From positions 17,613,001 to 17,677,000 of the forward strand of contig OX387199.1 in the NCBI GenBank assembly GCA_947561715.1: a stretch of 64,000 nucleotides of DNA, in the 5' to 3' direction. The DNA is from Ascidia mentula (lineage: Eukaryota > Chordata > Ascidiacea > Phlebobranchia > Ascidiidae). The position numbers and the translations under genes were made by a program. Below the pieces are notes generated by a model. That model saw only the letters and a list, made by a program, of their open reading frames with translations, was not told where the DNA came from and ran no database searches. This document shows positions 44,625 through 56,971 of this stretch, in pieces. Each line of letters opens with the position of its first letter. Position 1 is the first letter of the stretch.

Positions 44625-47600
44625 ATGTTTTTCAAGTAAGTTTTAACGCTGTTTTTTTTCATGTCTTATTTTGAACTCTTCATGTTGCAGAAAAGGATTG
44701 TTGGTTGTCGTGGCAATGGTGGTTTTGGAATATTGCGCAATCAACAGTTTTCAAAGTAAGTTGAAGTCTCAAAGTTCAAAAGTAAATCATTAATGATTTG
44801 TTGATTTCAGCCGCAGGGAAGTTTAGTCAAGCGAATGAAAGTCTTGAATATGTGGAGTTTATCAAAACTTTCCAGCGATATTGCAAAGTATCAAATGAAA
44901 CTAAATGTATTCCTTGCGACGAGTTGTTGTTGGAAACTTTGGTATGTAACAAACCGTTTACGTTTAACATTTCTTTGTAATATGTAACAAAAACCTCCCC
45001 AAGATATATTTGATCCAAGTCCACTAACACGTGTTCTTCTGGTTTCATTTTACATGCAGAAATACATAGAATTTAACGCAACGATTAGAACGATTGAAGC
45101 ATTTCCAATTCTATGTAAAAAGTCTTATTTGATATTATATGACGCCACACAGTTGATGTGCTGCCACACGTGTGAAGTTGGTCGGCCAACTTTCTGTCAC
45201 GTTATATCACGTGATGGCGATTATTAAAGCGAAAACATAAAATCTTTTTTGCTTTGTAAGATGGAATTCACTTGGCTACGAAACAAAGTCTTGGTTGCAA
45301 CATTCCCGTGCATAAGATTATGACCCGGACGAAGCGAAAAGTAGAAAAACAAAAATGTTTAAACGATTAATGGATGATATTAATTTCTCTCGTACGAACA
45401 AAGATAAAACGCTACGAGTCCGGATAAAACGCCATGGGTTCTGATGAAACGCAACAGGCCCAGGCTTCAGCGAATGGACGAAATTTTCAATACAAAATGC
45501 AGAAAACCTATTCAGACTGTTTTGCAGTATTGTACTGATGTTTGTGTAATTCTGTTTCACCAATGTAACCTCAACACAGTTGCGCCAATTTACCAAGGTT
45601 TTCACCAGTTTACTTTTAACTTTCCTTGGCATAAACCACCGCTTACAAGACGTCTGGACAGCTTGTAACAATAGCTGTTCTTCACTACAAAGACATGTTG
45701 ATCTTGTCCTGATGTTTTTTGTTTTGTCTTTTATAATTTCAACACCCTAATACCACTCAGGTGGCGCATCAGCTTCTGTTAAACTAGAAACATTGCTGCT
45801 GAGACGCGAGTTATGAAAATAATTCTTTTCATTTCCAGAAAAGCGACCGTGACAAACGAGTTGAAAGTCAACCTGTTTATTATCATTTTGGGAGCAATCC
45901 CTCTGCTAACGGCAGCATGGGGGATTTCGCGGATAAAGTTTACAACACTACGTCAAAACCAGGTTGTAGATGTACTTGTTCACAAAAATCTTTGGAACAA
46001 TCATAATTACCAAATATGGAACAGACCAGTTAATTCAGGGGTTAGGAATTTCTCTTAATTTGCTTTTCAGAATGCCCACAGTTTTTAAACTTCACAGCGA
46101 ACCGTATTTTATTCTGCCTAGAAGACGTTTTTCAAACTGTAAGTTTTGTGAATTACCAAAAAGTACGAAAGTAAGAATTGTTTCTTTTTACAGGGTCAAC
46201 TCGAAACAACTTGTGACAATTTGGTGAATGGTAAGTTTCTATAATTCGCATCAAAATTTAAAAACATTTCAACAAAAAAGACGCCTGGATATTGTCAGAC
46301 ACATCGGCCGACGAAGGGCTTCGGAGAGCTCAATCAAAAAATCAATTAAAATCCGTTGGAATGAAACAAGTCTTGAATACGGTAGGAATTTGTTTTCCTA
46401 AACATTTGTTTAGTCATTCTTGTATCCAAAACCTTCCTGGCAATTCAAAGCTATTAAGAAGTAAATAAATATATGTCGCAAGAGGAGATTTTGAAGTGCT
46501 TTGTGAGTTGGCTTTGTCAACCAGCTGATTGGTTTCCCTTCTCAGGTTTTGCCGGTTTGGATTGTTGCTACGTTACTTTTCATCTTGGAAGAACGTAATG
46601 TGACAACAAACTATCAAAATCTTCCTTCAGGCGACTGTGGGATATTTCAAGTGGAAAATGGAACAAACCGATCAAATACAGGTAAAGATGTGATCTCAAT
46701 AGTTTCGATACTGCCTTCTGTCCCGATCGTCCCGATCGAACCCGTGGCCACAGTTGGTCCACAAAGAGGTAGCCTGCAGGACAACTTTCGAATAATTTTG
46801 TCAGTCAAATTTCATAATTCAATGCATCATTTTACAAGTGCGAATCTAACTTGTGTTAAAATTCGTATAGTTCGACGATTGAGTGGGGAATATTTCCACA
46901 AGCAGAAGAAAGAACAAAAGTGAGTCACATGCAGTTAATATATAAAACCTGAACTACTAAATCTTCTGAATTGACTTTGTTTCAGTTCGTCAGAGCCAAC
47001 CTTCATTCAGTCTAATGATGTTTCGCATGTGGTAGGAAATTTAATGCTAACGTTCTGACTTTTTTTTGAAATTTTAACATGTTGTAGCAAGATAACCCCC
47101 AAAACAAATTATTTGTGGTTTGCAGGTTGTGAAAACTTCCAGCATTTTGCTTGGCGAACCACAGCGTGCTTGTCATCTTCTGGAACACATCCAAGAGTGG
47201 TCGCTAACTTGTTCCATCCAATCTTTTTACTTGGGATGTTTCCAGCGAAATGAAAACATTGACAAAAAAATTTGTATGATCTTTATTAAATTTCCGAAGT
47301 TAAAATCCAATATTAAATTTAATGTTCACAACTTTTATGTTTTCAGATGGATTTCATGCACCCCCCGGTCTGCCAATCAAGGTAACAAAGTTTTGTTTGA
47401 AATTAAGTTACCCTGATCGCTAAAATACCGTCAAAAAATATATTTCTAAAAAGTTTGTTTCAAAAACTTCATGTTTTGTGTTGGCGATTGAAGGAAATTA
47501 AACGATCCCGACTCATCGTTTCACTGGAGTGGATGCGGTATTACCAGCTGGCTCTCAACGAGGAAATCATCTTATCATTTGCTCGATAACTGTTATGGTT

Positions 47601-47986
47601 TCATTAGTGAAAATTATACAATGCTGACCAGGGTGCTTCATAGAGTCACAATTTCCACATTCAGACAAATAGTATGTAAGATCGAGGCCAGCCAGTCGCG
47701 CTGGAGAAGTGGTGGGTTGCGATCGCACGTTAGGTGGCGCCCTGTGTAAGCAAAATCCTTCGCAGCCGAATTTCCAACGTTAGATTAAACTGAAGAAGTT
47801 TAGGTTTATTTTGATCAGTTCGTTGTGTTTCAGAAGGGAAGAAGTACAATTGCAAAACGTGGGCCAGGGAACAAGCGAAATCAGCCATGTGCGGTTATCA
47901 GAGTTGAGACGCAGTATAGCAAACTATATCTTGCTTACGAAGCCTGGCGCCTGGAACTGTATGAAGGAACTTGGCCAGGTTCGTGA
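44625..47986 (+). CDS. Unassigned multi-exon gene; predicted secreted or membrane protein
   Basis: I do not recognise the family. The start at 44625 spans an intron (44625-44635 joined to 44691-44755) and gives a signal peptide: MFFKKGLLVVVAMVVLEYCA. Exon 44811-44941 reads on in frame (SQANESLEYVEFIKTFQRYC, then CKVSNETKCIPCDELLLETL). Further in-phase exons include 45060 to about 45175, 45838-45961 (VESQPVYYHFGSNPSANGSM), 46070-46139 (CPQFLNFTANRILFCLEDVF), 46195-46228, 46282-46380 and 46546-46681 (VLPVWIVATLLFILEE, possibly a membrane segment). The last exon, 47834-47986, ends LYLAYEAWRLELYEGTWPGS with TGA, and AATAAA follows at 48033. Joins between 46.7 and 47.8 kb are uncertain. Several Asn-x-Ser/Thr sites and paired cysteines fit an extracellular protein. 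Confidence 0.5.
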
Positions 47987-48429
47987 TGTGATTTTTTCAG
48001 ATTTTAATGAAACACCGTCAGTTTTATTTGTGAATAAAACCCTAAAATAATTCGGTACACGAAAATACAAACTTACTATTTTTTACCATTTTCAAGCATT
48101 GTAACCATTTGGGAATAACTTATGTGTTGTTATAGGTCGTGTGTATTCAAACCGTATACTGAAACTTCTTTTTATTGCAAAGGTAAGAAATACACTTGAA
48201 ATTATAGTGAAAGTTAGTTTGTAGAAAGCATGAAATTCATCATTAAACACATAACAGCACACGACATGTAAAGCTTTGTTTTCCAGACGAAAATGCTTGA
48301 TGTACTGCTGAATGTTATTATTTTGGTTGTTTTCATGATAGGAATTCAAGCTCAAGGTATGACAACTTCCTTTAATTATTACTAAGAAAAAAAAACGTTT
48401 GGAAAAGTTGGCGGGTTAAAGATTTACGA

Positions 48430-48960
48430 ACGCACTATTCTGTAAATAACTCCAAGTGTCTCAGAGATATTGAGCAGTGCCTCGATAGCGTGAGCGCTAA
48501 TCTCTTGGGTTGTAAAACCTTCTTCTTCCTCGTTGTAATCAGATCCTGGAAAATTCTCCGAATAGAAATCCGTTACAAGTTTCATTTAAACGTACATTAC
48601 GAAACTCTGCAATACGAACGTTGATTCTTCCAAGTTCTCAGAGAGAATTGCAGTTAATATCAGAATAGCAGTATAACAGTAATAGGAAACAATAAGTCGA
48701 ATTAATTTACAGGTACACACTGGGCTTTTTAAACTCTCCCTACTGAAAGCTGATTGGTCAATAATGAAACAGTATAATACAAGAATAAACGTGTACCATG
48801 TGAGAATATTTTATATGGTAAACAGGATGTTGAATAATTCACTTTACTCGAGAACATTCGGTGGATAAATCATTTGGGTCACATTATGGGATTATGTTTA
48901 CACTTGGGTGGGAAGTTGTGAAATATCCAATGCATAACGGGCTTGCATATGCAATGCTGC
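48430..48960 (-). repeat. Promoter-plus-first-exon repeat, copy 2 (inverted relative to copy 1)
   Basis: On the minus strand it has the same CCAAT (near 48760), TTTAAAAAGCCCAGTGTG (near 48730) and coding block. From ATG at 48585 the frame reads MKLVTDFYSENFPGSDYNEE, becomes acidic, and ends ISAHAIEALLNISETLGVIY near 48445. The frame is too short to be a complete gene. It is either the first exon of a gene whose later exons lie elsewhere or a duplicated fragment; no following exon is apparent to the left on this strand. Confidence 0.55.
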
Positions 48961-49735
48961 ACATAAGACATCAAGCAATGCGATGCTAGTTTCTGTGACG
49001 TTTGTTACAATTCAAACAAAAACCCAAGCAATATTGGTGCGCACCATTTGCATCATTTTACAGCTCATTTCGAAATAAACCTCCATTTCTACAATGTTTT
49101 TAGTGAAAAAAACCATAAAGTTAAAAGTTCGTTCAAGAAGTTTCCACCCATCTTCCGTGTTGAAGAAGTTTCCACGCTTCTTCAGAACAAAACGTAAGAA
49201 TGTGAAATCTCCCATGCATTGTCCTGGTCATAATGGTTCGGTGCGGGATGCCAAAGGAAACCCTAAAGAAGTTTCGCAAGGTTAGAACATAGAAATCTAT
49301 CGCTGTGTGTGGTACAAAATATCAGCATTTATTGAGCTAATTTATTTGTTTCTTTAGAGCGCTTCAGTCAGAAAAAACAACATGTTAAGGAAGACAGGTA
49401 AATTGCAAACATGGTCCTTTGTACATTTGATTGATTTGATAAAATCCGGCAGCGCAGTTTAGCCTTTCGTGGTAATCCGTGTATGCCAGGATTGCGGTTT
49501 ACCAGGGGGGGGGGACAAAAACGCCTCTGGCTTCTATTTTGTGGGACCGCTCTTCTTCTAGGCGAATATTATGTATTTTAATATAATATTCTAAAACTAT
49601 ATCGTAAGAACACACTGGACAAAAACCGTTAACTTGAATAATTAAAAACAAGTTTGAGGGAGAACCACTGCATTTATGTGCATTAATGCGTATCGTAATT
49701 ATTGTTTTATCCTTTAACGAAATAACAATCAGCAT

Positions 49736-50504
49736 CAGGGTTGCCAGGGTGGCGGTATTCCCGCCCAATAGGGCTGGTTTTCAACATCGAGTTGCGGGTT
49801 ATTTTTACGAGTTGCGGGTTGCGGTTTATTGGGCGGGTTCGCCAATGACATTTTCAACCCCTATAATCACGCATTCTGGCACTAATGTCTCATACCAAAA
49901 GTAAACCAATGCGTTCATTTCCCGACAAACGAAACAATCGTACGGCGCAGAGACAGAGTAATAATGCGTTTAGAGAAACACGCAGTGGGTGTGACAGAAA
50001 CTTGAACCATGCAACTGGAAGTTTTTGCAAAGCAGCAATGGTGCGGAGGAAATGTTATTTTTGCAAACAAATTTAAAAAAATATAGTAACCAATGAACTA
50101 AGGATTGCTTAAGGAAACAATGCTTGAAGACATGTATTGATTGATTGCGTTTTTTAAAGTTGTTGGTTTCAGTTATATTATGACCCAAATTCATCGAATG
50201 TTGCAACGTTTTTGCTATGTATTAATTCCACTGATCTCTATATGTTCATAGAGATCAGTGATTAATTCTCTTTGCAATTAAAAAACGTAATAGGCGCGCC
50301 ATGGTCAGAACCAAATGTAAAAAACGTAACCGCGGTAGGTTAAAGCTACCGAGTGCGACAATTTACTAACAGTTGTCGATTTCAAACTCAGATTAAAGTT
50401 GGGCTGGTTTTGGGCTTGTTTCAGAAGTTTCTTGTTTGGGCGGTTTTTGGGCTAGTTTTGACAAGGCGTTTGGCGGTTTTAGAAAATTTTACCTGGCAAC
50501 ACTG
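49736..50504. mobile_element. hAT-type non-autonomous transposon (769 bp)
   Basis: The left end CAGGGTTGCCAG and inverted right end CAGTGTTGCCAG are typical hAT termini (CAG start, 11 of 12 identical). The element is flanked by perfect 8-bp duplications ATCAGCAT at 49728-49735 and 50505-50512. Subterminal regions are rich in short GGCGG, GGGCTGG and TTGCGGG motifs. A 13-bp-arm palindrome sits at 50229-50262 (CACTGATCTCTAT, 6-bp spacer, complement). There is no transposase. It lies about 100 bp upstream of the start chosen for the IAP gene. Confidence 0.9.
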
Positions 50505-50608
50505 ATCAGCATAAACAGTTGCGTCTGTTGGGGAAAACGGAACATGTTACTTAAAAATGACAAAGCCTGATGTTTTTTACCGCATCAGAAAATCCTGCAG
50601 ACACAAAA

Positions 50609-53600
50609 ATGGAAAAAGAAATTCATCTGGTTGGAAATGCAGCAGAACAATTGTGGAAAATGGCGATACAGGTATCAAATACAATCAGATATTTAAGTTT
50701 GTTTAAATCCAATTGTAATATTGAGTGCCCTGGGCCAAACCACTTACCTACTCTGTACAAACTATTTTGGTTGAGTGATTCCATCAAGCTAACAAAGTAT
50801 ATTTGTTCTGTTGTTTTGTTTATTCATTTATGACCTGCTTTGCAACAAATGTTTCCGATATTTCATGTTCAACTGAGGCACAACAACAGCAATTTCTTCA
50901 TTTGCTAACTTCCAAAAAAGTTTGCTATTTTCATGTTTTCATAGGACGTCCATTACCGGTAATTAAAGCAATACATACTCAACTTTATTTACCAACATCA
51001 GTGAAAGAAGAGTCACCAGTACAAGATTTCCAAACAAAATGCACCGACCAATTCATTGCTTTGTACAAGAAGTATAATGTTGGTGTGAATAATGAATTTC
51101 TATTGGCGGCATCAAGTTACTTGGAAAAGTTTAATGAATTATGTGAAGAAAAATATAAGAGAAACGAACACAGTAGCACATCCGATGAGATCGCAGTTGC
51201 TTTATATTCAGTAAATTCTTTGTCACTCAATAAGTTTGAAATACTTTTTAAAAAGTTCAACCCGAATACAAAGAGCAGCAGAAACATAATTTTTTTCTGT
51301 TGCTTTTTGTTGGCAAATCAAAATGTTTCTCTGTCCTTTTCCATGAACAACCAACCAGAGAACTGGTATCTCACAAAGAAAGAATTAATTGTTGACTTTT
51401 TGAACAAAGAAACTAAAGGTATCTTTGAACAAACAATTATTGTTAAAACATTGAAAACCCATCAATGCAATTTCATTATTTAGAACATCACAATGTCAGA
51501 TCTGAAGATGTTTTTCAATTTTACACTGATTGTGCAAAAGTTTTGAGGGATCAACAATTGCAACAAACTGTCGAAGGACTGAAACTATGCAGAAGTTTAG
51601 ACACAAAATGTGTAAAAGTTTTTGCACCAATCATGCAAAACTTGACACAGGTATGCATAACATATAACAAGTTGGTCGTTGTAATGTGTTTGCTCTGCAA
51701 ATATTTCTTACCTTTTGGTTACAGATGGTTGTAGCAGATGGAAGTGTTTATGACAGGTAGTCAAGTTTAATTTAAAAACTTTGTGATAGTTTTGTACAAA
51801 AACACATTTCTAAGACAACTATTTATTTTAACAGTTGACAGTTTCTTGATACATATGTGTTTTTTTATTGAAGAGCGAGGGATCCCCCAGGCCAGAGAAG
51901 TGTTTATATTCCCCCCGGCGATGTTATGAAGGAAACTTACCGACTTTCAACTTTCCTCAAATATCCACAAGAAGTTCCTGTGAATCCCCGTTATTTGGCG
52001 TCTTCTGGATTTTTTTACACTGGATACAAAGACAGAGTGAAGTGTTTCAGGTTGGTGACTGGATAGACAGTTGAAAAAATATAAAATATACTTCTTGTTA
52101 AATACAACATGAGACATGTAATGTTGACACTGTTTAACAACAAATTTCTTTAATAAGTTGTGGACTCTGTGTGGAGGACTGGGTGTTTGGAGATGATGTG
52201 ACATCACAAAAGTGGCACAGAATAGATTGTTTGTTCATAAAGGAAGCAGACAGTGGGAATGAACCTATTGGTAAATGCAAATCTGTCAAGCAAATGGATT
52301 TTTAACATGACAAAAGTGCCTTTATGAGCATTGTATTGTATGATCAATATTATGTTTGTGATGCAAATACAGACCTTGAGAAAAATGTACAAGAAAAGTC
52401 AATATCTTTTGCTAAATACATTTTTTTATGTAAGCAAAAAAATATTTAAACTTTCAGGTTCTAGAGGACTTAGTAGATTCATGTCCCCGACTCCAACAAC
52501 TTCTCCACGACAACAGGTTTGGTTTTCTTTAAATTAAACATTATATATCGGTAAGATTTCTATTGTGTTCAGATAATCGCAGATAATGTGAAGCATCCAT
52601 TGACTCGAGAGTCTGCAGGGTCCCTTCTACTAAAACATGCCTGTACGTGTACAAGTTGACTAAACTACATTCAACACTGTGGCCATCACAAATATGATCA
52701 AATAAATTTTTGCATATTTTATTATTTTTTCTTGTTCACAAACCAACTGGAATCCGTTTGTGTAGCACAGTTTGAGTGGCACTGACTTAAATCTTAACCT
52801 TACAGCACATAGCAACAGTCATGCACCGAACCAAACTGCAAGACCGGTTTCTGCTGCTACAAGCTCACAGATACCGGTAAGTTGTGATAAAATATGTTGT
52901 ATGTTTGTGGTTAAGATCATCGTGTAATATTTCTTTAGATTGTGGAGTTTGCCACCATCCCATCTGCTTATCACGAAAACTTTCTGAGGAACTTGGATCT
53001 GCGTAAAGAATCTGAAAGAAAGTGAGTTTAAAGTTATCATTTCATAGTGATGGGTTCAACCAGATTTAGTACTTGCATGTGTTTTGCAATGTTGCAACTT
53101 ATAAATTGCACAACTGCTATAAATGAATTTAAATGTTGCAACACATATACGTTTGTTGCCAGTGTTGGTGAGTTACTGTGTGTTGCTCATCTGTTAAGTG
53201 GGAGGGCAGGTTTTAACCCACAGGAATGATGCAATGATGTTAACCACACACTTCTAAAAATTAAACTGATTCATGGTTTTATTAGTGTGATGTCATACTA
53301 CATACTTGTGTCATCACATAGCTTATTGTTAGTCTCTTTCATGAAAAGGAACTAACACAACTGCTTTATTGTCTCCACAACCGGCAATGCTGTTTTTGTT
53401 CACTGGGTAGTGGTTGGCTTATCCACCACAACCACACATTTGTTTGTAACACTTGCAGGTTGGTTGGTATTGTTTATGATGGTGAACACTTGGTGTGGAA
53501 TTAAGTTGTATCAATAAGGACCTCATGAAATGGACTTTTCTTTACAAAAATCTATTATTAAGGCGCACATACGAGCACTGGCCTTCTGAAACACCAACTG

Positions 53601-55993
53601 TGAGTACAAAAGATTTGGCAAAATCTGGATTCTTCTATCTGGGAAATCTCGATCGAGTTCAATGTTTCTCATGTGGGGGAGTTTTGAGAAATTGGAATTA
53701 TGGAGATCATGTTGAGTCTGAACATAGAAGACATTTTCCACATTGCAGGTATATTTATATAAATGTGATTTCACAAATGTTTGAGGGACTTGCACTTGTG
53801 GGAATGCTACTTGATTTACTTCAATGGTCATCTATTGGTTATTAATGGTTAAATGTAGCAATAATAACATAAATAAGTAATAATAACCTAAATAAGTTTG
53901 ATACTTGTTAATATTTCAATGTGTTAACAGAATGGTGCAAGGAGCAGAATCTCGTAATGTACGAATGACAAACGAGGAGCGTGAAACTGCATCGAACTCA
54001 CAACAGATCTTTCACGAACCTCCCGATCCTACAGAGGAACAAGCTGTAAGTTTATTTTGCCTTTGCATGTGTTTGTTTTGACACAGCAATTTAACACCTT
54101 CATAACTTCCCACTTAATTCACCCACACTCCCAACTTGCTTCCACAGAGAGATCTTTGTAACATGTTTCCATGCAACTACTCTGTCAACCCTCATATGAG
54201 AAATAAAGAAACAAGAATTTCCACTTTTGACTCACGTTGGCCTTCAGCCAATATCAGCGCTACACCAACTCAGATCGCCACAGCTGGATTTTTCTATCTT
54301 GGTAGAAAATCTCAGAAACTCCAGACATGTCTTGTGAAGTTTGACTTCTTTAACCATTTACATAACAAAGACATTGTTGTTGTTTGCTGCCAACTTTTTT
54401 AATAGATTGTGAAATTCAGGTGAACGTGATCGAGTGAAATGCTGGTATTGCAACGGGGGTTTGCAGAACTGGGATAAAGAAGATGAGCCGTGGACTGAAC
54501 ATGCAAAATGGTTTCCAACGTGAGTTGGAGTATAATAGTGTAATGTACGACCTTCCATTATTCATGGTGTTTCAATGTCTTCATTCAACTTTTCTAACAT
54601 TTTACATTTCTCCAACTCCGGACCTGTTTCTGTGTTTTTGACTCAAAATATTTAAAACATGTGAAAGTTTTCCCCCAATTGAAACAGTGCTTATAATTGA
54701 AACAACGCCAAAAATCTTTTAAATTTTGGAAAGATTTGCCATGAAATGATAGAGTCGGGTTTCTCTGCAGATGTGAATTTCTGCTCCAAAGAAAAGGGCC
54801 TGACTTTGTCCACCGGATGGTGTCCATGTTTCCAAACTTGAACCGCCCGATACTTCGAGGACCGTATGACGTTCCACCACCACAACCTCCTCGACAAATT
54901 GGGTTTTCATCGCCCAGGGCCCCCTCCCCACCCCCACAAGTTATCGACCCTCGGGTAATTGCTCCAGTTAAGCCCCCACATGTTTGCAAAGTTTTAAATA
55001 AATATTTCAGTAATCCGATAAAAAAACAATAAACAACACTGGATATTTCAGTAATTGTTTCAAAACTATTTTTAAAGTTTAAACTTTCATTTGCAGGCCG
55101 AGATGCAGAAACAAGAGGAAAAATTGAGGAAAGCGATGGATTCTGACATCGTGAAAACTGCTCTTGAAATGGGATTCGAACAAAAGACATTGAAGCACAT
55201 TTTGAAGAAGTAAAGTTGCTATAGTTACACATTATTAGTTCAGTTGTTGATTTATTTGATCTGCAGTCGTCTTCAAAGCAATGGAATGTATGTGACTGTG
55301 GAGGCATTGGTTGATGACATCACAGGTAACATGGATGATGATTCTGAAAGTGATGAAGAATTTACAGAGAGTTTATTAGGTGTTAAACAACCAGTACTGG
55401 CTGCTGCAGGTATATTAACTTGAGTACTTGCTTCTTTGCAATGGTGATGTGATTGATGTGTGACCTTTATTTGATAATAATACCAGCTTGTGGACTGTAT
55501 CTGCAAATACACTTATGTAAAGAGAGCAAATCAATAATTCACAACATTTTTACATTCCTAAAACTATCAATTGTTTCTCAGCCCCGAATTCTGCAGCCAT
55601 GGAAACAGAAGGTATTTGGAATGAAGGTTTTTGTGATATACCTAGATAATCATGATGTTCTTACAAACACCAAGCATTGTTTATTGTAATATTGACCCAA
55701 AAAAATTCTCTTCATAATTTGTTTTTGAAATAAGGGATTGTTGAAACCCCAGTGGGGATAATTAACATTATAATTGTTTCACAAACAAATTAGATCAAAG
55801 TTCATCGATGCAAGACAGAATCCGGGAACTCCAGGAAGAACGGAATTGCAAAATTTGTCTCGATAAACCCGCTGATGTCGTTTTTGTCCCTTGTGGTCAT
55901 CTTTGTAGTTGTAAAAATTGTGCCCAAGCATTAAAAAAATGTCCAATTTGCAGAAGAAAGATTGAAAAATCAATCCGCACTTATATGTCATAA
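50609..55993 (+). CDS. Inhibitor of apoptosis protein: three BIR domains, UBA and RING, with a long novel N-terminus
   Basis: This is a cytosolic E3 ubiquitin ligase of the XIAP/cIAP type that restrains caspases and NF-kB signalling. Nineteen coding exons stay in phase: 50609-50671, 50878-51418, 51484-51650, 51725-51756, 51874-52050, 52158-52270, 52458-52516, 52573-52642, 52806-52876, 52939-53021, 53563-53748, 53931-54045, 54148-54301, 54420-54519, 54771-54954, 55097-55209, 55267-55409, 55582-55611, 55794-55993 (866 residues). Residues 1-257 match no family I know. BIR1 lies at about 290-352 ([13 protein letters not shown]), BIR2 at 459-521 ([20 protein letters not shown]), BIR3 at 575-650 ([24 protein letters not shown]), UBA at about 715-775 ([12 protein letters not shown]), RING at about 812-855 ([20 protein letters not shown], then CPICRRK). 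BIR1 lacks its zinc-binding His. No CARD is visible. Confidence 0.85.
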
Positions 55994-56970
55994 ACTCCAG
56001 CTAAGCTTTGGTTGACATTATTTGCTTCATTTAAGAGTGTTCTCACCAATGTATGCAAACTCTTCGTAGCTTCTCATAACGAATTGTGATTAGTCAAACT
56101 CATACTGTCTCCTTTTTATTGCACTTGCTTCCCATATGCCTTTAAATCTACATGTTCCTATATATCATATATATCCGTTAGGTTTGTCATGGAGTGTATA
56201 CTGAATAATCCTTCCACTGTTAGACACGGGTATGAGATTGAGTGTGCTTTACCGGATCTGTCAAACAAATCCTCTGAATTTCACATTATACCTTACCATT
56301 TGCATCCTGTATATTGTATCTGATTTCCCAATATAATTTTTTATGTACTAGCATAATATATGTTTAACATGTAAAAGTTTTTGCATATTGTGGTGCAGAC
56401 TTGCAACTGTTAGCTCTGATTGGTCTTTGTGGTTTTCCAGCCAAAGACCGTCATTTCCAGCCAAGAGACCGCAAGGTGCCGTTTCGCAGCTTCCAGCTTC
56501 ACTCAAGTAATACTGACAAGACGCAGACACATTATAATGTATCCTTGTCGAAGGGAAGAAGTCCACACCATTACTTTACATTCAGCGACTATCTGTTCCT
56601 TTATTTACTCTTAATCATTTAATGCGTCACAAAAATTTAATTTCTACCCAACACACGATTAATCGTCACCAACGAGCACAGAATATTCAAAAAGTTTGGT
56701 GTTGAATGAGACCATACAAATTAACACTTAATTCTTATGTCTAAGTTGTCCGCTCCTGGCTGGCTAAGTTTTAAACATCACCAACTCACAGATGTAAAGC
56801 CGCCCTCTACTGAATATGGTCTTTCAATCACCGACACCATAATTTATTGGGATAGGAAGTTGATATTTTGAAACAGAACGTTCTCATGTCGACTCGTTTG
56901 AATTTCCATTTGACTTCAAATGTTTTAGAGTTGTTGGATAGAACAAGAGTGTTTTCAGCAGTGTTTAATG
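55994..56970. other. 3' flank of the IAP gene and left flank of the BEL/Pao element
   Basis: No gene is supported. The IAP 3' untranslated region must lie at the left. 56395-56960 could hold a decayed left LTR of the BEL/Pao element, but I find no paired copy near 61 kb. Confidence 0.35.
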
Positions 56971-56971
56971 C

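Noticed and set aside
42250..48960. A single large transposon bounded by the two inverted repeats
   Set aside because: The repeats carry promoter and coding-like sequence at unequal positions, show no target duplication, and enclose a host-like spliced gene; no transposase is present.
49094..49400. Two possible exons (SFHPSSVLKKFPRF..., ERFSQKKQHVKED) between the unassigned gene and the IAP gene
   Set aside because: Splice-like borders exist, but they join neither gene in a frame that gives a recognisable or better-supported protein.
54594..55307. 237-codon minus-strand frame
   Set aside because: It is antisense to IAP exons (BIR3 end and UBA); the plus-strand exons have matched phases and domain motifs.
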